Made by a program: the position numbers and the translations under genes. A DNA stretch of 64,000 nt, from NCBI RefSeq assembly GCF_001273775.1, contig NZ_CP011801.1, positions 4,256,001 through 4,320,000 on the forward strand, written 5' to 3'. Below the pieces are notes generated by a model. That model had not been told where the DNA came from. It saw only the letters and a list, made by a program, of their open reading frames with translations, and searched no databases. Positions within the stretch are counted from its first letter, which is position 1; each line of letters begins with the position of its first letter. This document shows, one piece after another, positions 26,377 to 34,696 of this stretch. Source of the DNA: Nitrospira moscoviensis (lineage in GTDB: Bacteria > Nitrospirota > Nitrospiria > Nitrospirales > Nitrospiraceae).

Positions 26377-29300
26377 TTAGACTTTAATCTTGATGTGTTC
26401 GCCTTTGAGCCACTTGATCATGAACTCGTTCTCTTGGCCCGGGGTAAAGCCGGTCCGGACCGGTTCCCACGGCCCGCGCGCCCCGATGCCGCCGTCTTCC
26501 GCCTTGGTGATGCGGATCAGACATTCCTTCGGCACCGTGTTGATCGCGTGGTGGTCGACCTGATAGCCCCACTTGAACTTCCAGGCAATCGCGTGTTTGC
26601 CCGGCAAGCTGTCGGTCTGGTGCATCGGCATCAACCAGTTCCGGGTAAAGGACTGCTGCGCCCCGTACCGGAAGTTGGATTGATAGCCGGTGTCGACCGC
26701 AATCGCTCTGCCGTCGGGTCGGGTCTCGTGGCCCTTCACCGACTTCGCCGTCGACACGTACGGGGCGTGCTTCGCCATCGTGACGTGGTACGGGTAGCTG
26801 GGGTTGTACTTGGCCCGGATCATCAACCGCGCGACCTTGTAGTAGGGGTCACTCGGCTTCCAGCCGCGATAGGGCCGGTCCACCGGGTTGCCGTCCACAT
26901 AGACGTAGTCGCCGTCGTTGATGCCGCGGTCTTTGGCCGCCTGCGGGTTGATGTGCAACTGGTGCTCGCCCACGCCCGGCGTCCGCTTGTCCATCCGGTA
27001 CGGATCGCCGAAGTTCGACTCGTAGATCTGCACCCAGTCGTTCACCGACCACTGGCTGTGCACCCGGTGCCGGGTCTTGGGCGTCACGCAGTAGAACTGG
27101 TAGCCCTTCTCCCACAACGGGTTCGAGTGGCGCTTGATCTCGTCCCACGACAACTTGATGTTGCGGACCGTCTTGTCGTCGTGGTGTTGCGCCGTGATGG
27201 GAATGCCGTAGTCATCCGGACGGACGAAGGGGTTCGTCGTAAAGATGGCGTTCGGCAGGTACGGTGTGGCCTCCGGGCCTTCCCGGTGGCTGATGAAGTT
27301 CTCGCCGTACTCGATGGCTTCCGGCTCGATGCGATAGTTCTCGTACCGGCCGCTGCGGGTCCACATGGGCTTCGACTCGTTGGTCTCTTCCCAGAACGGA
27401 TGCCGCGGATAGGTCCGGACCATCACCATCCAGCCCTTCTCGCTCTTCAGCATGACGTCAGCCGAATACCCATAGAAGGTGCTCGACGCGTCCAACATGC
27501 GCTGTGCGTAGACGTCGACGCGGTTGGCGTACACCATCGCGAAGTAGTCCTTCATGCGCTTGTCGCCCGTCATGTCCGACAACTTGGCCGCCACGCCGGC
27601 GAACGTGTCGAGGTCGTTGCGGGTGTCGTACAGCGGCCGGATGCCGCCCTTCCAGATCTGCACCCAGGGATTGGACACCGTCACCGTCATTTCCGGATAG
27701 GTGAACTCCATCCAGGAGTTGCAGGCAAAGGCGATATCGTTGTGGTTCACGTCCGAGGTCATCTCGATGTCCTGCGTGATCAGGGTCTCGATGTTCGGAT
27801 CGACGTTGCGCACCATGTCGTAATGGTGCTTGGCATTGTTGAGCACGTTCACGTTCACCACCCAGCGGAACTTGCTCGGCGTCGGCATGTGGGTCTTGCC
27901 GGTGAAGACCTTCCGTCCATATTTCGGGGTATTCACAATGAGGGCGGTATCCCCGTGGTTCCAATACCCGACTTCTTCGCCGTAGTAGTACGACTTGGTC
28001 TTGATCTCCTTGCCGTGGGCGTTCGGATCCGTGGTGATGTTGAAGGGATCCTCACCCGTGTGCACCGCAATGCCGGCGCCGGACCACGGCGTGGCCGTCC
28101 AGGTGCCGGCCTTGTAGTTGCCGGCCCAGGTGTGCTGCCCGGTGCCGAACTTCCCGACGTTGCCGGTGATGATGAGCACCATCGCGGCCGCCCGGGCGTT
28201 CTCCGTCTGATGGAAATAGTGACAGGTGCCTTCGCCGTTGTGGATCGCGGCGGGCTTGATGGTGCCCGAATCCCGCGCCCACCGGACGATCAGGTCCTTG
28301 GGCGTCCGGCAGATCTGATGCGTCGTGTCCAAGTCGTAGTCCTGGAAGTGCACCAGGTACATCTGCCAGACCGGCATCGCGTCGATTTCGCGGCCGTTCA
28401 ACAGCTTCACGCGATACGTGCCGTTCAGCGCCGCGTCGATGCCGCTGTTCACGTAATGCCAGCCCACCTGTTCCCGATGGAGCGGCACGGCCTGCTTCTT
28501 GTTGAGATCCCAGACCATCATGCCGCCCAAGCGCTCGATCTGCTCCGGCTTCAAGGACTGAATCCGGCCCGAGTAGCTCTTGGAGAAGTCCGGGAACTTG
28601 TAGTCCGCGACGACATCCCGGGGATCCAAATACTGGAGGGTGTCGGTTCGCACCAAGATCGGCGCGTCCGTGAACTGCTTCAGGAAGTCGATGTCGTGCA
28701 TGTTCTCGTCCACCATGATTTTCATGGCGCCCAGGAACAATGCACCGTCCGACTCCGGCCGCAAGGGCATCCAGTAGTCGGCGCGATAGGCGGTCGGATT
28801 GTATTCGGGCGTGATGACGACCACGCGGGCGCCCCGCTCGATACATTCCAACTTCCAGTGCGCTTCCGGCATCTTGTTCTCGACGAAGTTCTTGCCCCAG
28901 CTGGTGTTCAGCTTGGAGAAACGCATGTCGGAGAGGTCGATATCGGAGCCTTGCGCCCCCGACCACCAGGGATGGGCCGGGTTCTGGTCGCCGTGCCAGG
29001 TGTAGTTCGACCAGTAGCGGCCGCCCTGCGCCTGATCCGGGCTGACTTTGCGGATCCAGGTATCCAAGAGGGCGTTGATGCCGCCGTTCATGCGGGTGTT
29101 GCCCATCTTGCCCAGGATGCCGAGGACCGGCATGCCGGCGCGGTGCTTGAAGCAGCGCGTGCCCGCGCCCTTCATCATCTCGATCATTTCCGGCGCATAG
29201 CCCTGCTCGCGCAGCCGCCGCGCGCCCGCTTCACCGCTGTAGCGCGTCGCTACAATAATGTAAGCCTTGGCCGCATAGGTGAAGGCCGTATCCCAGGACA

Positions 29301-29814
29301 CGCGGAGCATGTCGTCCAGGAAGCGGCTGTCGAATTTGTACTTGCGCTTGGTTTCGGGCGTCAGCTCGGGGGAGCCGTCGTCCATCCACTGCTTCCAGCC
29401 CTTCCGCATCAACGGGCCCTTCAACCGATACGGGCCGTACACCCGGCGGTGGAACGTGAACCCCTTCAAACACATGCGCGGGTTGTGCGCGAACGTCCCG
29501 CGGTTGCCGTAGAGGTCTTCGTAAGTCTGGTGGTCGTAGTTCTGTTCGACCCGCATCACGACGCCGTTCCGGACGAAGGCCCGGATGCGGCACGCGTGCG
29601 TGTCGTTCGGGGAGCAGCACCAGGTAAAGGATGAATCATACCGGTATTGATCGTGATAGACGCGCTCCCACGACCGGTCCGGATAATCGCCCAGCGGGTT
29701 CCCGACTTCGATGACCGGCTGCAACGCGGTCAACGCCAGGACCTTGTCCGCCACGGCCACGGCCGCGACGGTCCCCGCGGAGACTTTCAAGAATTGCCGA
29801 CGTGACAAAAACAT
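26377..29814 (-). CDS. nxrA: nitrite oxidoreductase alpha (molybdopterin) subunit, copy 2
   Basis: A 1145-residue copy of NxrA with Tat signal (FLSRRQFLKVSAGTVAA), the CCSPNDTHAC cluster motif and the WHGD Mo-ligand segment. I count about 30 residue differences from copy 1, clustered in the signal peptide (five) and in short blocks, with none in the metal-site motifs. GGAGGT lies seven bases before ATG 29814; a GTG three codons upstream is not needed. It follows the intact regulator gene after 426 non-coding bases that carry activator-type palindromes. Confidence 0.97.
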   Translation of the reverse strand: MFLSRRQFLKVSAGTVAAVAVADKVLALTALQPVIEVGNPLGDYPDRSWERVYHDQYRYDSSFTWCCSPNDTHACRIRAFVRNGVVMRVEQNYDHQTYEDLYGNRGTFAHNPRMCLKGFTFHRRVYGPYRLKGPLMRKGWKQWMDDGSPELTPETKRKYKFDSRFLDDMLRVSWDTAFTYAAKAYIIVATRYSGEAGARRLREQGYAPEMIEMMKGAGTRCFKHRAGMPVLGILGKMGNTRMNGGINALLDTWIRKVSPDQAQGGRYWSNYTWHGDQNPAHPWWSGAQGSDIDLSDMRFSKLNTSWGKNFVENKMPEAHWKLECIERGARVVVITPEYNPTAYRADYWMPLRPESDGALFLGAMKIMVDENMHDIDFLKQFTDAPILVRTDTLQYLDPRDVVADYKFPDFSKSYSGRIQSLKPEQIERLGGMMVWDLNKKQAVPLHREQVGWHYVNSGIDAALNGTYRVKLLNGREIDAMPVWQMYLVHFQDYDLDTTHQICRTPKDLIVRWARDSGTIKPAAIHNGEGTCHYFHQTENARAAAMVLIITGNVGKFGTGQHTWAGNYKAGTWTATPWSGAGIAVHTGEDPFNITTDPNAHGKEIKTKSYYYGEEVGYWNHGDTALIVNTPKYGRKVFTGKTHMPTPSKFRWVVNVNVLNNAKHHYDMVRNVDPNIETLITQDIEMTSDVNHNDIAFACNSWMEFTYPEMTVTVSNPWVQIWKGGIRPLYDTRNDLDTFAGVAAKLSDMTGDKRMKDYFAMVYANRVDVYAQRMLDASSTFYGYSADVMLKSEKGWMVMVRTYPRHPFWEETNESKPMWTRSGRYENYRIEPEAIEYGENFISHREGPEATPYLPNAIFTTNPFVRPDDYGIPITAQHHDDKTVRNIKLSWDEIKRHSNPLWEKGYQFYCVTPKTRHRVHSQWSVNDWVQIYESNFGDPYRMDKRTPGVGEHQLHINPQAAKDRGINDGDYVYVDGNPVDRPYRGWKPSDPYYKVARLMIRAKYNPSYPYHVTMAKHAPYVSTAKSVKGHETRPDGRAIAVDTGYQSNFRYGAQQSFTRNWLMPMHQTDSLPGKHAIAWKFKWGYQVDHHAINTVPKECLIRITKAEDGGIGARGPWEPVRTGFTPGQENEFMIKWLKGEHIKIKV

Positions 29815-29947
29815 TGTGGACACCTCCTAAGTTGAGGGCTGCCGTCAGCCCACGCTTCTTCTCTCACACACCCAGCGAACCTCTTCCCACCTCCCTTCTT
29901 TGCCACGAGTTGATGGACGGTCATCCCTTCATGGCGCCTTCCACAAG

Positions 29948-29963
29948 TACAAGCCCTGTGCCA
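29948..29963 (-). promoter_or_regulatory. possible sigma-54 promoter of nxrAB2
   Basis: On the minus strand the sequence is TGGCACA-GGGC-TTGTA. The -24 half matches TGGCACG in six of seven positions; the -12 half is TTGTA instead of TTGCA, so the nearly invariant GC is GT. It lies about 125 bases before nxrA2 and 112 bases from the palindrome, a fitting geometry for enhancer activation. The GT change makes this tentative. Confidence 0.35.
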
Positions 29964-30074
29964 CCAGGCCGTTTCTTCGCCTGTGATGGCATGCGTGGAT
30001 CGTGTGAGAAATCAGCGACTTAACTACGTTTTGCAAAGCCGAATAGCGGTGGGAGAATCGAGTACGCAGAGAGG

Positions 30075-30092
30075 TGTCAGTCGCTACTGACA
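30075..30092. promoter_or_regulatory. palindromic operator candidate upstream of nxrA2
   Basis: TGTCAGTCGCTACTGACA is a perfect 7-bp inverted repeat with a 4-bp centre, matching the site upstream of nxrA1. Two further one-armed copies (TGTCAG at 30142 and 30222) follow at spacings of 67 and 80 bases, giving the look of an enhancer cluster for the adjacent sigma-54 regulator. Confidence 0.65.
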
Positions 30093-30240
30093 GCCTGGTC
30101 GTGTGAGCAATCTAAGCCTTTGTATCGCCGATTGATTTTGGTGTCAGGTGAAGGTGACGGATGGCTGGAAAGATGGAATTCGGCGTTTTACGCGGCAATA
30201 CCGCCGAAAGGGCTCCCGAGGTGTCAGTGAAAGAAGACGG

Positions 30241-31659
30241 TTAGACCTCGTCCCGATCCTTCAAATAACGCCGCATGATTTCGTGGAAGTACGACCGGGG
30301 CAGGCCTGCTTCGTTGGCCGCATGTGTGACATTACCCTGGTGATGATCCAACTTCGCCTTGATGTATCGACGGCTGAACTCTTCGAGCACTTTCTCTTTG
30401 GCCTTCGCATAGGGCAACGAGAGATAGTCCTCCTGCAATCCCTGCCCGGGATCGGTGAACTGCAAAAGGCCGAGCACGTCGTTGCGGCTGATCCGGTCGC
30501 CTTTGCAGAGCATGACGGCCCGTTCGATCACATTGCGCAGTTCCCGCACGTTGCCGGGCCAGGGATAGGCGACCAGCTCCGTCACGGCGGACGGATGCAG
30601 GTTGTCCACGTACTTGCCGAACTCCTTCGTGTAGCGGGCGATGAAATGGCGCGCAATCAACGGAATGTCCTCCGTCCGCTCCCGCAACGGCGGCACGCGG
30701 ATCGCCATCACGTTGAGCCGGAAAAAGAGATCCTTCCGGAATTCGTTGCGTTTCACCTTTTCGGTCAATTCCTGATTCGTGGCGGCGATGAACCGGGCGC
30801 TGACCTTCTTCGACTGCACACTGCCCACCGCCCGCACCTCGCCCACTTCGAGGACCCGCAGGAGTTTGGTTTGGAGCGCCAACGGCAGGTCGCCGATCTC
30901 GTCGAGAAACACCGTGCCGCCCACGCCGTGCTCGATGAGGCCCAGCTTGTCCGCCACCGCCCCGGTGAAGGCCCCCCGGACGTGCCCGAAGAGCTCGCTG
31001 TCCGCCGTCCCTTCCGTGAAGGTCGTACAGTCCACCACTTGGAAGGGACCGTTCCGCTGCTCGCTCCGCTCATGGATGGCCCGGGCGATCAGCTCCTTGC
31101 CGGTGCCGGTTTCCCCGATGATGAGCGCCGTGGAATGGACCTGCGCCGCGGCTTCGATCATGGCAAGGACGTTCTGAAAGGCGGGGCTTACCCCGACGAA
31201 ATCGGCGACCGGCGGCGCCTCGGTCCGCCGGTCCGGCTCATAGCGATACAGGATTTCGGAGATTCGCATCGCGCGGTGAATGCGCGCCGCCAGATCCAGC
31301 TTCTCGAACGGCTTGGTGATATAGTCGAACGCGCCGCACCGCATGGCCTCGACGGCGATATCCACCGTATCGACCCAACTAACCATGATCACCGGGATGC
31401 GCCGGTCCATGGCTTGGATCCGCTGCAACAGCTCGATGCCGCTCATGCCGGGAAGACGAACGTCTGAAATGACGAGATCAATCCGGCGCTCTTGCAGGAT
31501 TTTGAGGCCGCCTTCAGCGCGTGCCGCAATGACCAGTTCCACGTCTTCGTCCTCACGCCGCGGCAGCTCATCCTCGACCGTGCGGAGGAACATTTCGACA
31601 TCTCCCCCGTTGTCCTCCACCAGTAAAATGGTAAACGTTTTCTCTTTGAGACTGGGCAT
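30241..31659 (-). CDS. sigma-54-dependent response regulator (NtrC family), intact receiver
   Basis: A 472-residue activator. The receiver at 10-125 is canonical: acidic Glu15/Asp16, phosphoacceptor Asp66 in DLVISDVRLP, and Lys116 in YITKPF. The AAA+ domain has GETGTGKE, GAFTGA and GTVFLDEIGDLP; a Fis-type helix-turn-helix ends the protein (NVTHAANEAGLPRSYFHEIMRR). It is 18 bases downstream of the NarX-like kinase, so the two form a two-component pair. nxrA2, with TGTCAG palindromes in front of it, comes next. It is the likely nitrite-responsive activator of nxrAB (inference). Close paralogue of 23101-24516. Confidence 0.93.
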   Translation of the reverse strand: MPSLKEKTFTILLVEDNGGDVEMFLRTVEDELPRREDEDVELVIAARAEGGLKILQERRIDLVISDVRLPGMSGIELLQRIQAMDRRIPVIMVSWVDTVDIAVEAMRCGAFDYITKPFEKLDLAARIHRAMRISEILYRYEPDRRTEAPPVADFVGVSPAFQNVLAMIEAAAQVHSTALIIGETGTGKELIARAIHERSEQRNGPFQVVDCTTFTEGTADSELFGHVRGAFTGAVADKLGLIEHGVGGTVFLDEIGDLPLALQTKLLRVLEVGEVRAVGSVQSKKVSARFIAATNQELTEKVKRNEFRKDLFFRLNVMAIRVPPLRERTEDIPLIARHFIARYTKEFGKYVDNLHPSAVTELVAYPWPGNVRELRNVIERAVMLCKGDRISRNDVLGLLQFTDPGQGLQEDYLSLPYAKAKEKVLEEFSRRYIKAKLDHHQGNVTHAANEAGLPRSYFHEIMRRYLKDRDEV

Positions 31660-31677
31660 CTCGCCGCTCCTACTTCG

Positions 31678-33735
31678 TTATGCTCCGCGACGTTTGAGCC
31701 CCGGAGCCGCCCCCGCCACGGCGTCGCCGTGCAATTCAGTCTGGCCGGCCGGGGCGGATAATACCGGCAGGCGGACAAAGAACGTACTGCCCTTGCCCGG
31801 GGAGGACTCCACCGTCACCTCGCCCTCATACTGCTCGACGACGGTTTTCACAATCGACAACCCGATACCCGAACCGGGGATCTCCTCCGTCACCAGACGG
31901 GAGAACGGAAGGAAAATCCGGTCGCGCATCGCGGGATCGATGCCCATCCCGTTGTCACGGACATACAGCAGCAGACCCCGATCGCTGTCCTGCGTGCCGA
32001 TGTCCACCTCGGGGACGGGTTGGTCCCCCATATACTTGATCGCGTTTCCGATCAGATTGTCGAACACCTGCTTCAAATGGATCCGCCGGCAGGCCAACCT
32101 GGGCAACCCGGGTTGAATGGTGATGCGCACGCCGCGTTTGTCGCGGTCGGCCTGCAGCGCCGTGATCACCTCCCGGACCACCGAATCCACATCCACACTC
32201 TCCAGCGGCGAGGGCTCGTGATTGATGCGGGCCAGGTCCAGGGTTCGACCGGCGAGGGCCGCGAGGTCCCGGCCCTCGTTCTTGATCCAGGCGAGATACC
32301 GGAGCCCCTTCTCGTCGAGTCGGCGCGCGTAATCCTGCTCCAGCCAGGAGGCAAACTCCGCTACGCGGCCCGCGGGGGCTTTCACTTCGTGCATGAGCTC
32401 CGCCACGTTCCGCTCCACCGCGCGCAGCTTGGCCCGCAAGGTCTCGGATTCCGATTCGACGGTCTCGAACAGCCGCGCGTTTTCCATCGTGACGGCCGCG
32501 TAGGAGGCGAACTGCTGGGCGAGCTGGATATCCCATTCGGTGAACGTGCGCATGCGCGTGATGCTCAGGAGGACGAGGACGCCCCGGCACTCGTGGGGGC
32601 CGACCAGGGGCACCGCCATGTAGCTCTTCGCGCCGAATTGGTCCCGGAACCGGATGGGCCGATCCGCATATTGGGCGAGGTCCGTCACGACGACCGGGCG
32701 CTTCGTTTCGTACGCCTGGTTGGAGAACGGGGTCTCTTCGAACAGCATGATCTGCTCGCGGATGTGGTCGAAGGCGGTGCCCGACGCCGCTTCCACCACC
32801 CAGCATTCCATCGTCAGGTGCCGGACCATCACCAGCGCGACATCGGCATCCAAGGACTCCGTGGCGCGGTCCGCGATCCGGCGCAACACCCCCTCGAGCC
32901 CGCCCGGCTCCAGCATGCCGATCTCTTCGCCCGTCGCATGCAAGGCTTTCATTTCCTCGATGTGCGTTTGAATCGTCTCCGCCATGCGCTCGAACGTCCG
33001 CGCGAGCTGTCCCAACTCATCGTGGCCGTGCACCTGGATTTTGGTGTGGAGTTCGCCGGCCGCCATATGCTCGGCGCCCTCGGTCAGTCGCTTGAGCGGC
33101 TCCCGAATGGCGCGGTGCAGGAACATCAAGGCCAGGGCCGCCAAACTCAGAGACGCCAGAAGAAATCCGATCTGCAAACTGTAGAGCGACTGCACGCGGC
33201 CGGCCGATTCCTGCTCCACCGACTGGACCAGTGCGTCCATATCGGTGACAAACTCGTCGGTCAGCGCCAAATACTCCCGCTGCAGCGCCGCCAACCGCTC
33301 GCCGGTCGCGCCCAGCGCCTGTTCCAGCGCGGGCCGGAGCTGAATCGACCAGCGGTCCTGGACCTTCTGCATCCGTGTCGACAACGCGGGGCTGATGTCC
33401 GCGACCGCGCCATGCTCGATCGTGCCGAAGCGCAGCCCTTCCAACACGCGTTCCAGCTCGACGATGTCAGCGCGGATGCGTTCCGCTTCTCTTCCGGTAT
33501 CCGAGCCGGGCAGGCGCTGGATGAGCGCGGCCAATTTGTAGACGCGCATGCGCTCCGCCCCGGCCTGTTCGATGGCTTTGCTCGTCCCGATGAGCTGGCG
33601 GGTGAGGTGCGAGGTGATCAGCAGCAGGACGCCGAACGCCAGCGACAGCGCGCCGACGACGAGCCCGACCTTGAACAGGATCGAGGCCGGGCGTCCCGAC
33701 CGCGACCGCCCGCTTGGATTGGTCGTCGCGGTCAT
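31678..33735 (-). CDS. NarX-like nitrate/nitrite sensor histidine kinase
   Basis: A 685-residue inner-membrane kinase. Transmembrane helices lie at about 20-42 and 186-207, flanking a helical periplasmic domain. That domain opens with AIEQAGAERMRVYKLAA (54-70), closely resembling the P-box of NarX/NarQ that binds nitrate and nitrite between two helices. HAMP spans about 205-260 and GAF about 275-425. The phosphoacceptor box is MHEVKAP with His449, and the ATPase has N-box FDNLIGNAIKY, DNGMGI and GSGIGLSIV. The H-box differs from the NarX type and is HisKA-like. Gene order with the regulator and nxrA2 supports a nitrite or nitrate sensor for nitrite oxidation. Confidence 0.88.
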   Translation of the reverse strand: MTATTNPSGRSRSGRPASILFKVGLVVGALSLAFGVLLLITSHLTRQLIGTSKAIEQAGAERMRVYKLAALIQRLPGSDTGREAERIRADIVELERVLEGLRFGTIEHGAVADISPALSTRMQKVQDRWSIQLRPALEQALGATGERLAALQREYLALTDEFVTDMDALVQSVEQESAGRVQSLYSLQIGFLLASLSLAALALMFLHRAIREPLKRLTEGAEHMAAGELHTKIQVHGHDELGQLARTFERMAETIQTHIEEMKALHATGEEIGMLEPGGLEGVLRRIADRATESLDADVALVMVRHLTMECWVVEAASGTAFDHIREQIMLFEETPFSNQAYETKRPVVVTDLAQYADRPIRFRDQFGAKSYMAVPLVGPHECRGVLVLLSITRMRTFTEWDIQLAQQFASYAAVTMENARLFETVESESETLRAKLRAVERNVAELMHEVKAPAGRVAEFASWLEQDYARRLDEKGLRYLAWIKNEGRDLAALAGRTLDLARINHEPSPLESVDVDSVVREVITALQADRDKRGVRITIQPGLPRLACRRIHLKQVFDNLIGNAIKYMGDQPVPEVDIGTQDSDRGLLLYVRDNGMGIDPAMRDRIFLPFSRLVTEEIPGSGIGLSIVKTVVEQYEGEVTVESSPGKGSTFFVRLPVLSAPAGQTELHGDAVAGAAPGLKRRGA

Positions 33736-33762
33736 CGAAGGTATACGTGGGTGCGGCGTCCG

Positions 33763-34677
33763 TCAGCTCTGCCCACCGGAGCCCTCACGGGCATCCCGGG
33801 CGCAGCGGAAGCCCATCCAGTTCATCTTTGTGTTGGGATCGGTGCCGTTGCGCTGTGCGGCGCGGACGCTGGGGGTGCTGTCGATCCACCCGCCGCCGCG
33901 GAAACTTCGCTGCGTGCCGGTCTCGGGCCCCTTGGGATTCTTGTCGGGCGCCTTGCCGTAATACTTGGGGTCGTACCAATCGGCGACCCATTCGGCCACG
34001 TTGCCCGCCATCTGAAAGACCCCATAGGGACTCACCGCGTTGTCGTACTTATCGACCGAGATAATCGGCGGGTAGAGCAGCAACCGCTCGGGGCGATCCC
34101 GGACCGGCCCCGAGAGGCCCGTGCGTCCGAAGTTGGCGCGGGAAAGCCCGGCCATCTGATTGCCCCAGGGATAGATCCGCCCGTCGTCGCCGCGCGCCGC
34201 CTTCTCCCATTCGGCTTCAGTCGGCAGCCGTTTGCCGGCCCACTTGCAATACGCATCGGCGTCGAACCAGGACACATGCATGACCGGATGGCTGACCATG
34301 GTCTCCTGGAAATTCCCGCCGTCATATTGCCAGTCGATCAACGGATCCCGACTCGTGGCCAAGACGAACTTGAGGAACTGCACCGTCGTGACCTCATACT
34401 TATCGATGTCATAGGCGTCCAAATAGACGGTGCGCTGCGGGAACTCGGGTTGATAGGCGTTTTTGTCCACCTTCCTGTCGCTGCCCATCAGGAACGGGCC
34501 GGCGGGAATGCGCACCATCTCGTCGTGGGCCGGCAGCTTCACGCGCTCGGCGGCGAGTTGCTTTCCTTCTGCAGTCCACTCCCGGGTGACGTCGGCGACA
34601 TCCAGCGCGTAAACCAATCCACCCACTCCCAACAGCCCTGCGATGACGGCACTTGTAATACCACTTCCCCGTCGCAC
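33763..34677 (-). CDS. exported or anchored SUMF1-fold protein (NirV-like), no active-site cysteines
   Basis: A 304-residue protein starting at GTG 34677 behind AAGGAGG. The N-terminal hydrophobic stretch (SAVIAGLLGVGGLVYAL) is a signal peptide or anchor. The fold markers are MVRIPAGPFLMGSDR, YDIDKYEVTTVQF, YCKWAGKRLPTEAEWEKAARG, MAGNVAEWVADWYD, FRGGGWIDS and MGFRCARD. As in its paralogue at 7217, the formylglycine-generating cysteines are missing from the RGGGW-to-GFRC segment. NirV proteins of denitrifiers share this fold and accompany nitrite reductase. Here it precedes the nitrite sensor kinase by 27 bases, so a role in periplasmic nitrite enzyme assembly or sensing is possible. Confidence 0.85.
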   Translation of the reverse strand: MRRGSGITSAVIAGLLGVGGLVYALDVADVTREWTAEGKQLAAERVKLPAHDEMVRIPAGPFLMGSDRKVDKNAYQPEFPQRTVYLDAYDIDKYEVTTVQFLKFVLATSRDPLIDWQYDGGNFQETMVSHPVMHVSWFDADAYCKWAGKRLPTEAEWEKAARGDDGRIYPWGNQMAGLSRANFGRTGLSGPVRDRPERLLLYPPIISVDKYDNAVSPYGVFQMAGNVAEWVADWYDPKYYGKAPDKNPKGPETGTQRSFRGGGWIDSTPSVRAAQRNGTDPNTKMNWMGFRCARDAREGSGGQS

Positions 34678-34696
34678 GTTCCGGCCTCCTTGTGAG

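Larger units (their letters stand above)
29815..30240. other. nxrA2 upstream regulatory region
   Basis: 426 non-coding bases between the response regulator stop and nxrA2. It holds one perfect palindrome (30075-30092), two TGTCAG half-sites at 30142-30147 and 30222-30227, and a sigma-54-like element at 29948-29963. No protein-coding frame is supported. Confidence 0.6.

Noticed and set aside
26395..29634. A 1079-codon open frame on the plus strand opposite nxrA2
   Set aside because: Antisense shadow of nxrA; an equivalent frame opposite nxrA1 is interrupted, so it is not conserved between the near-identical copies.
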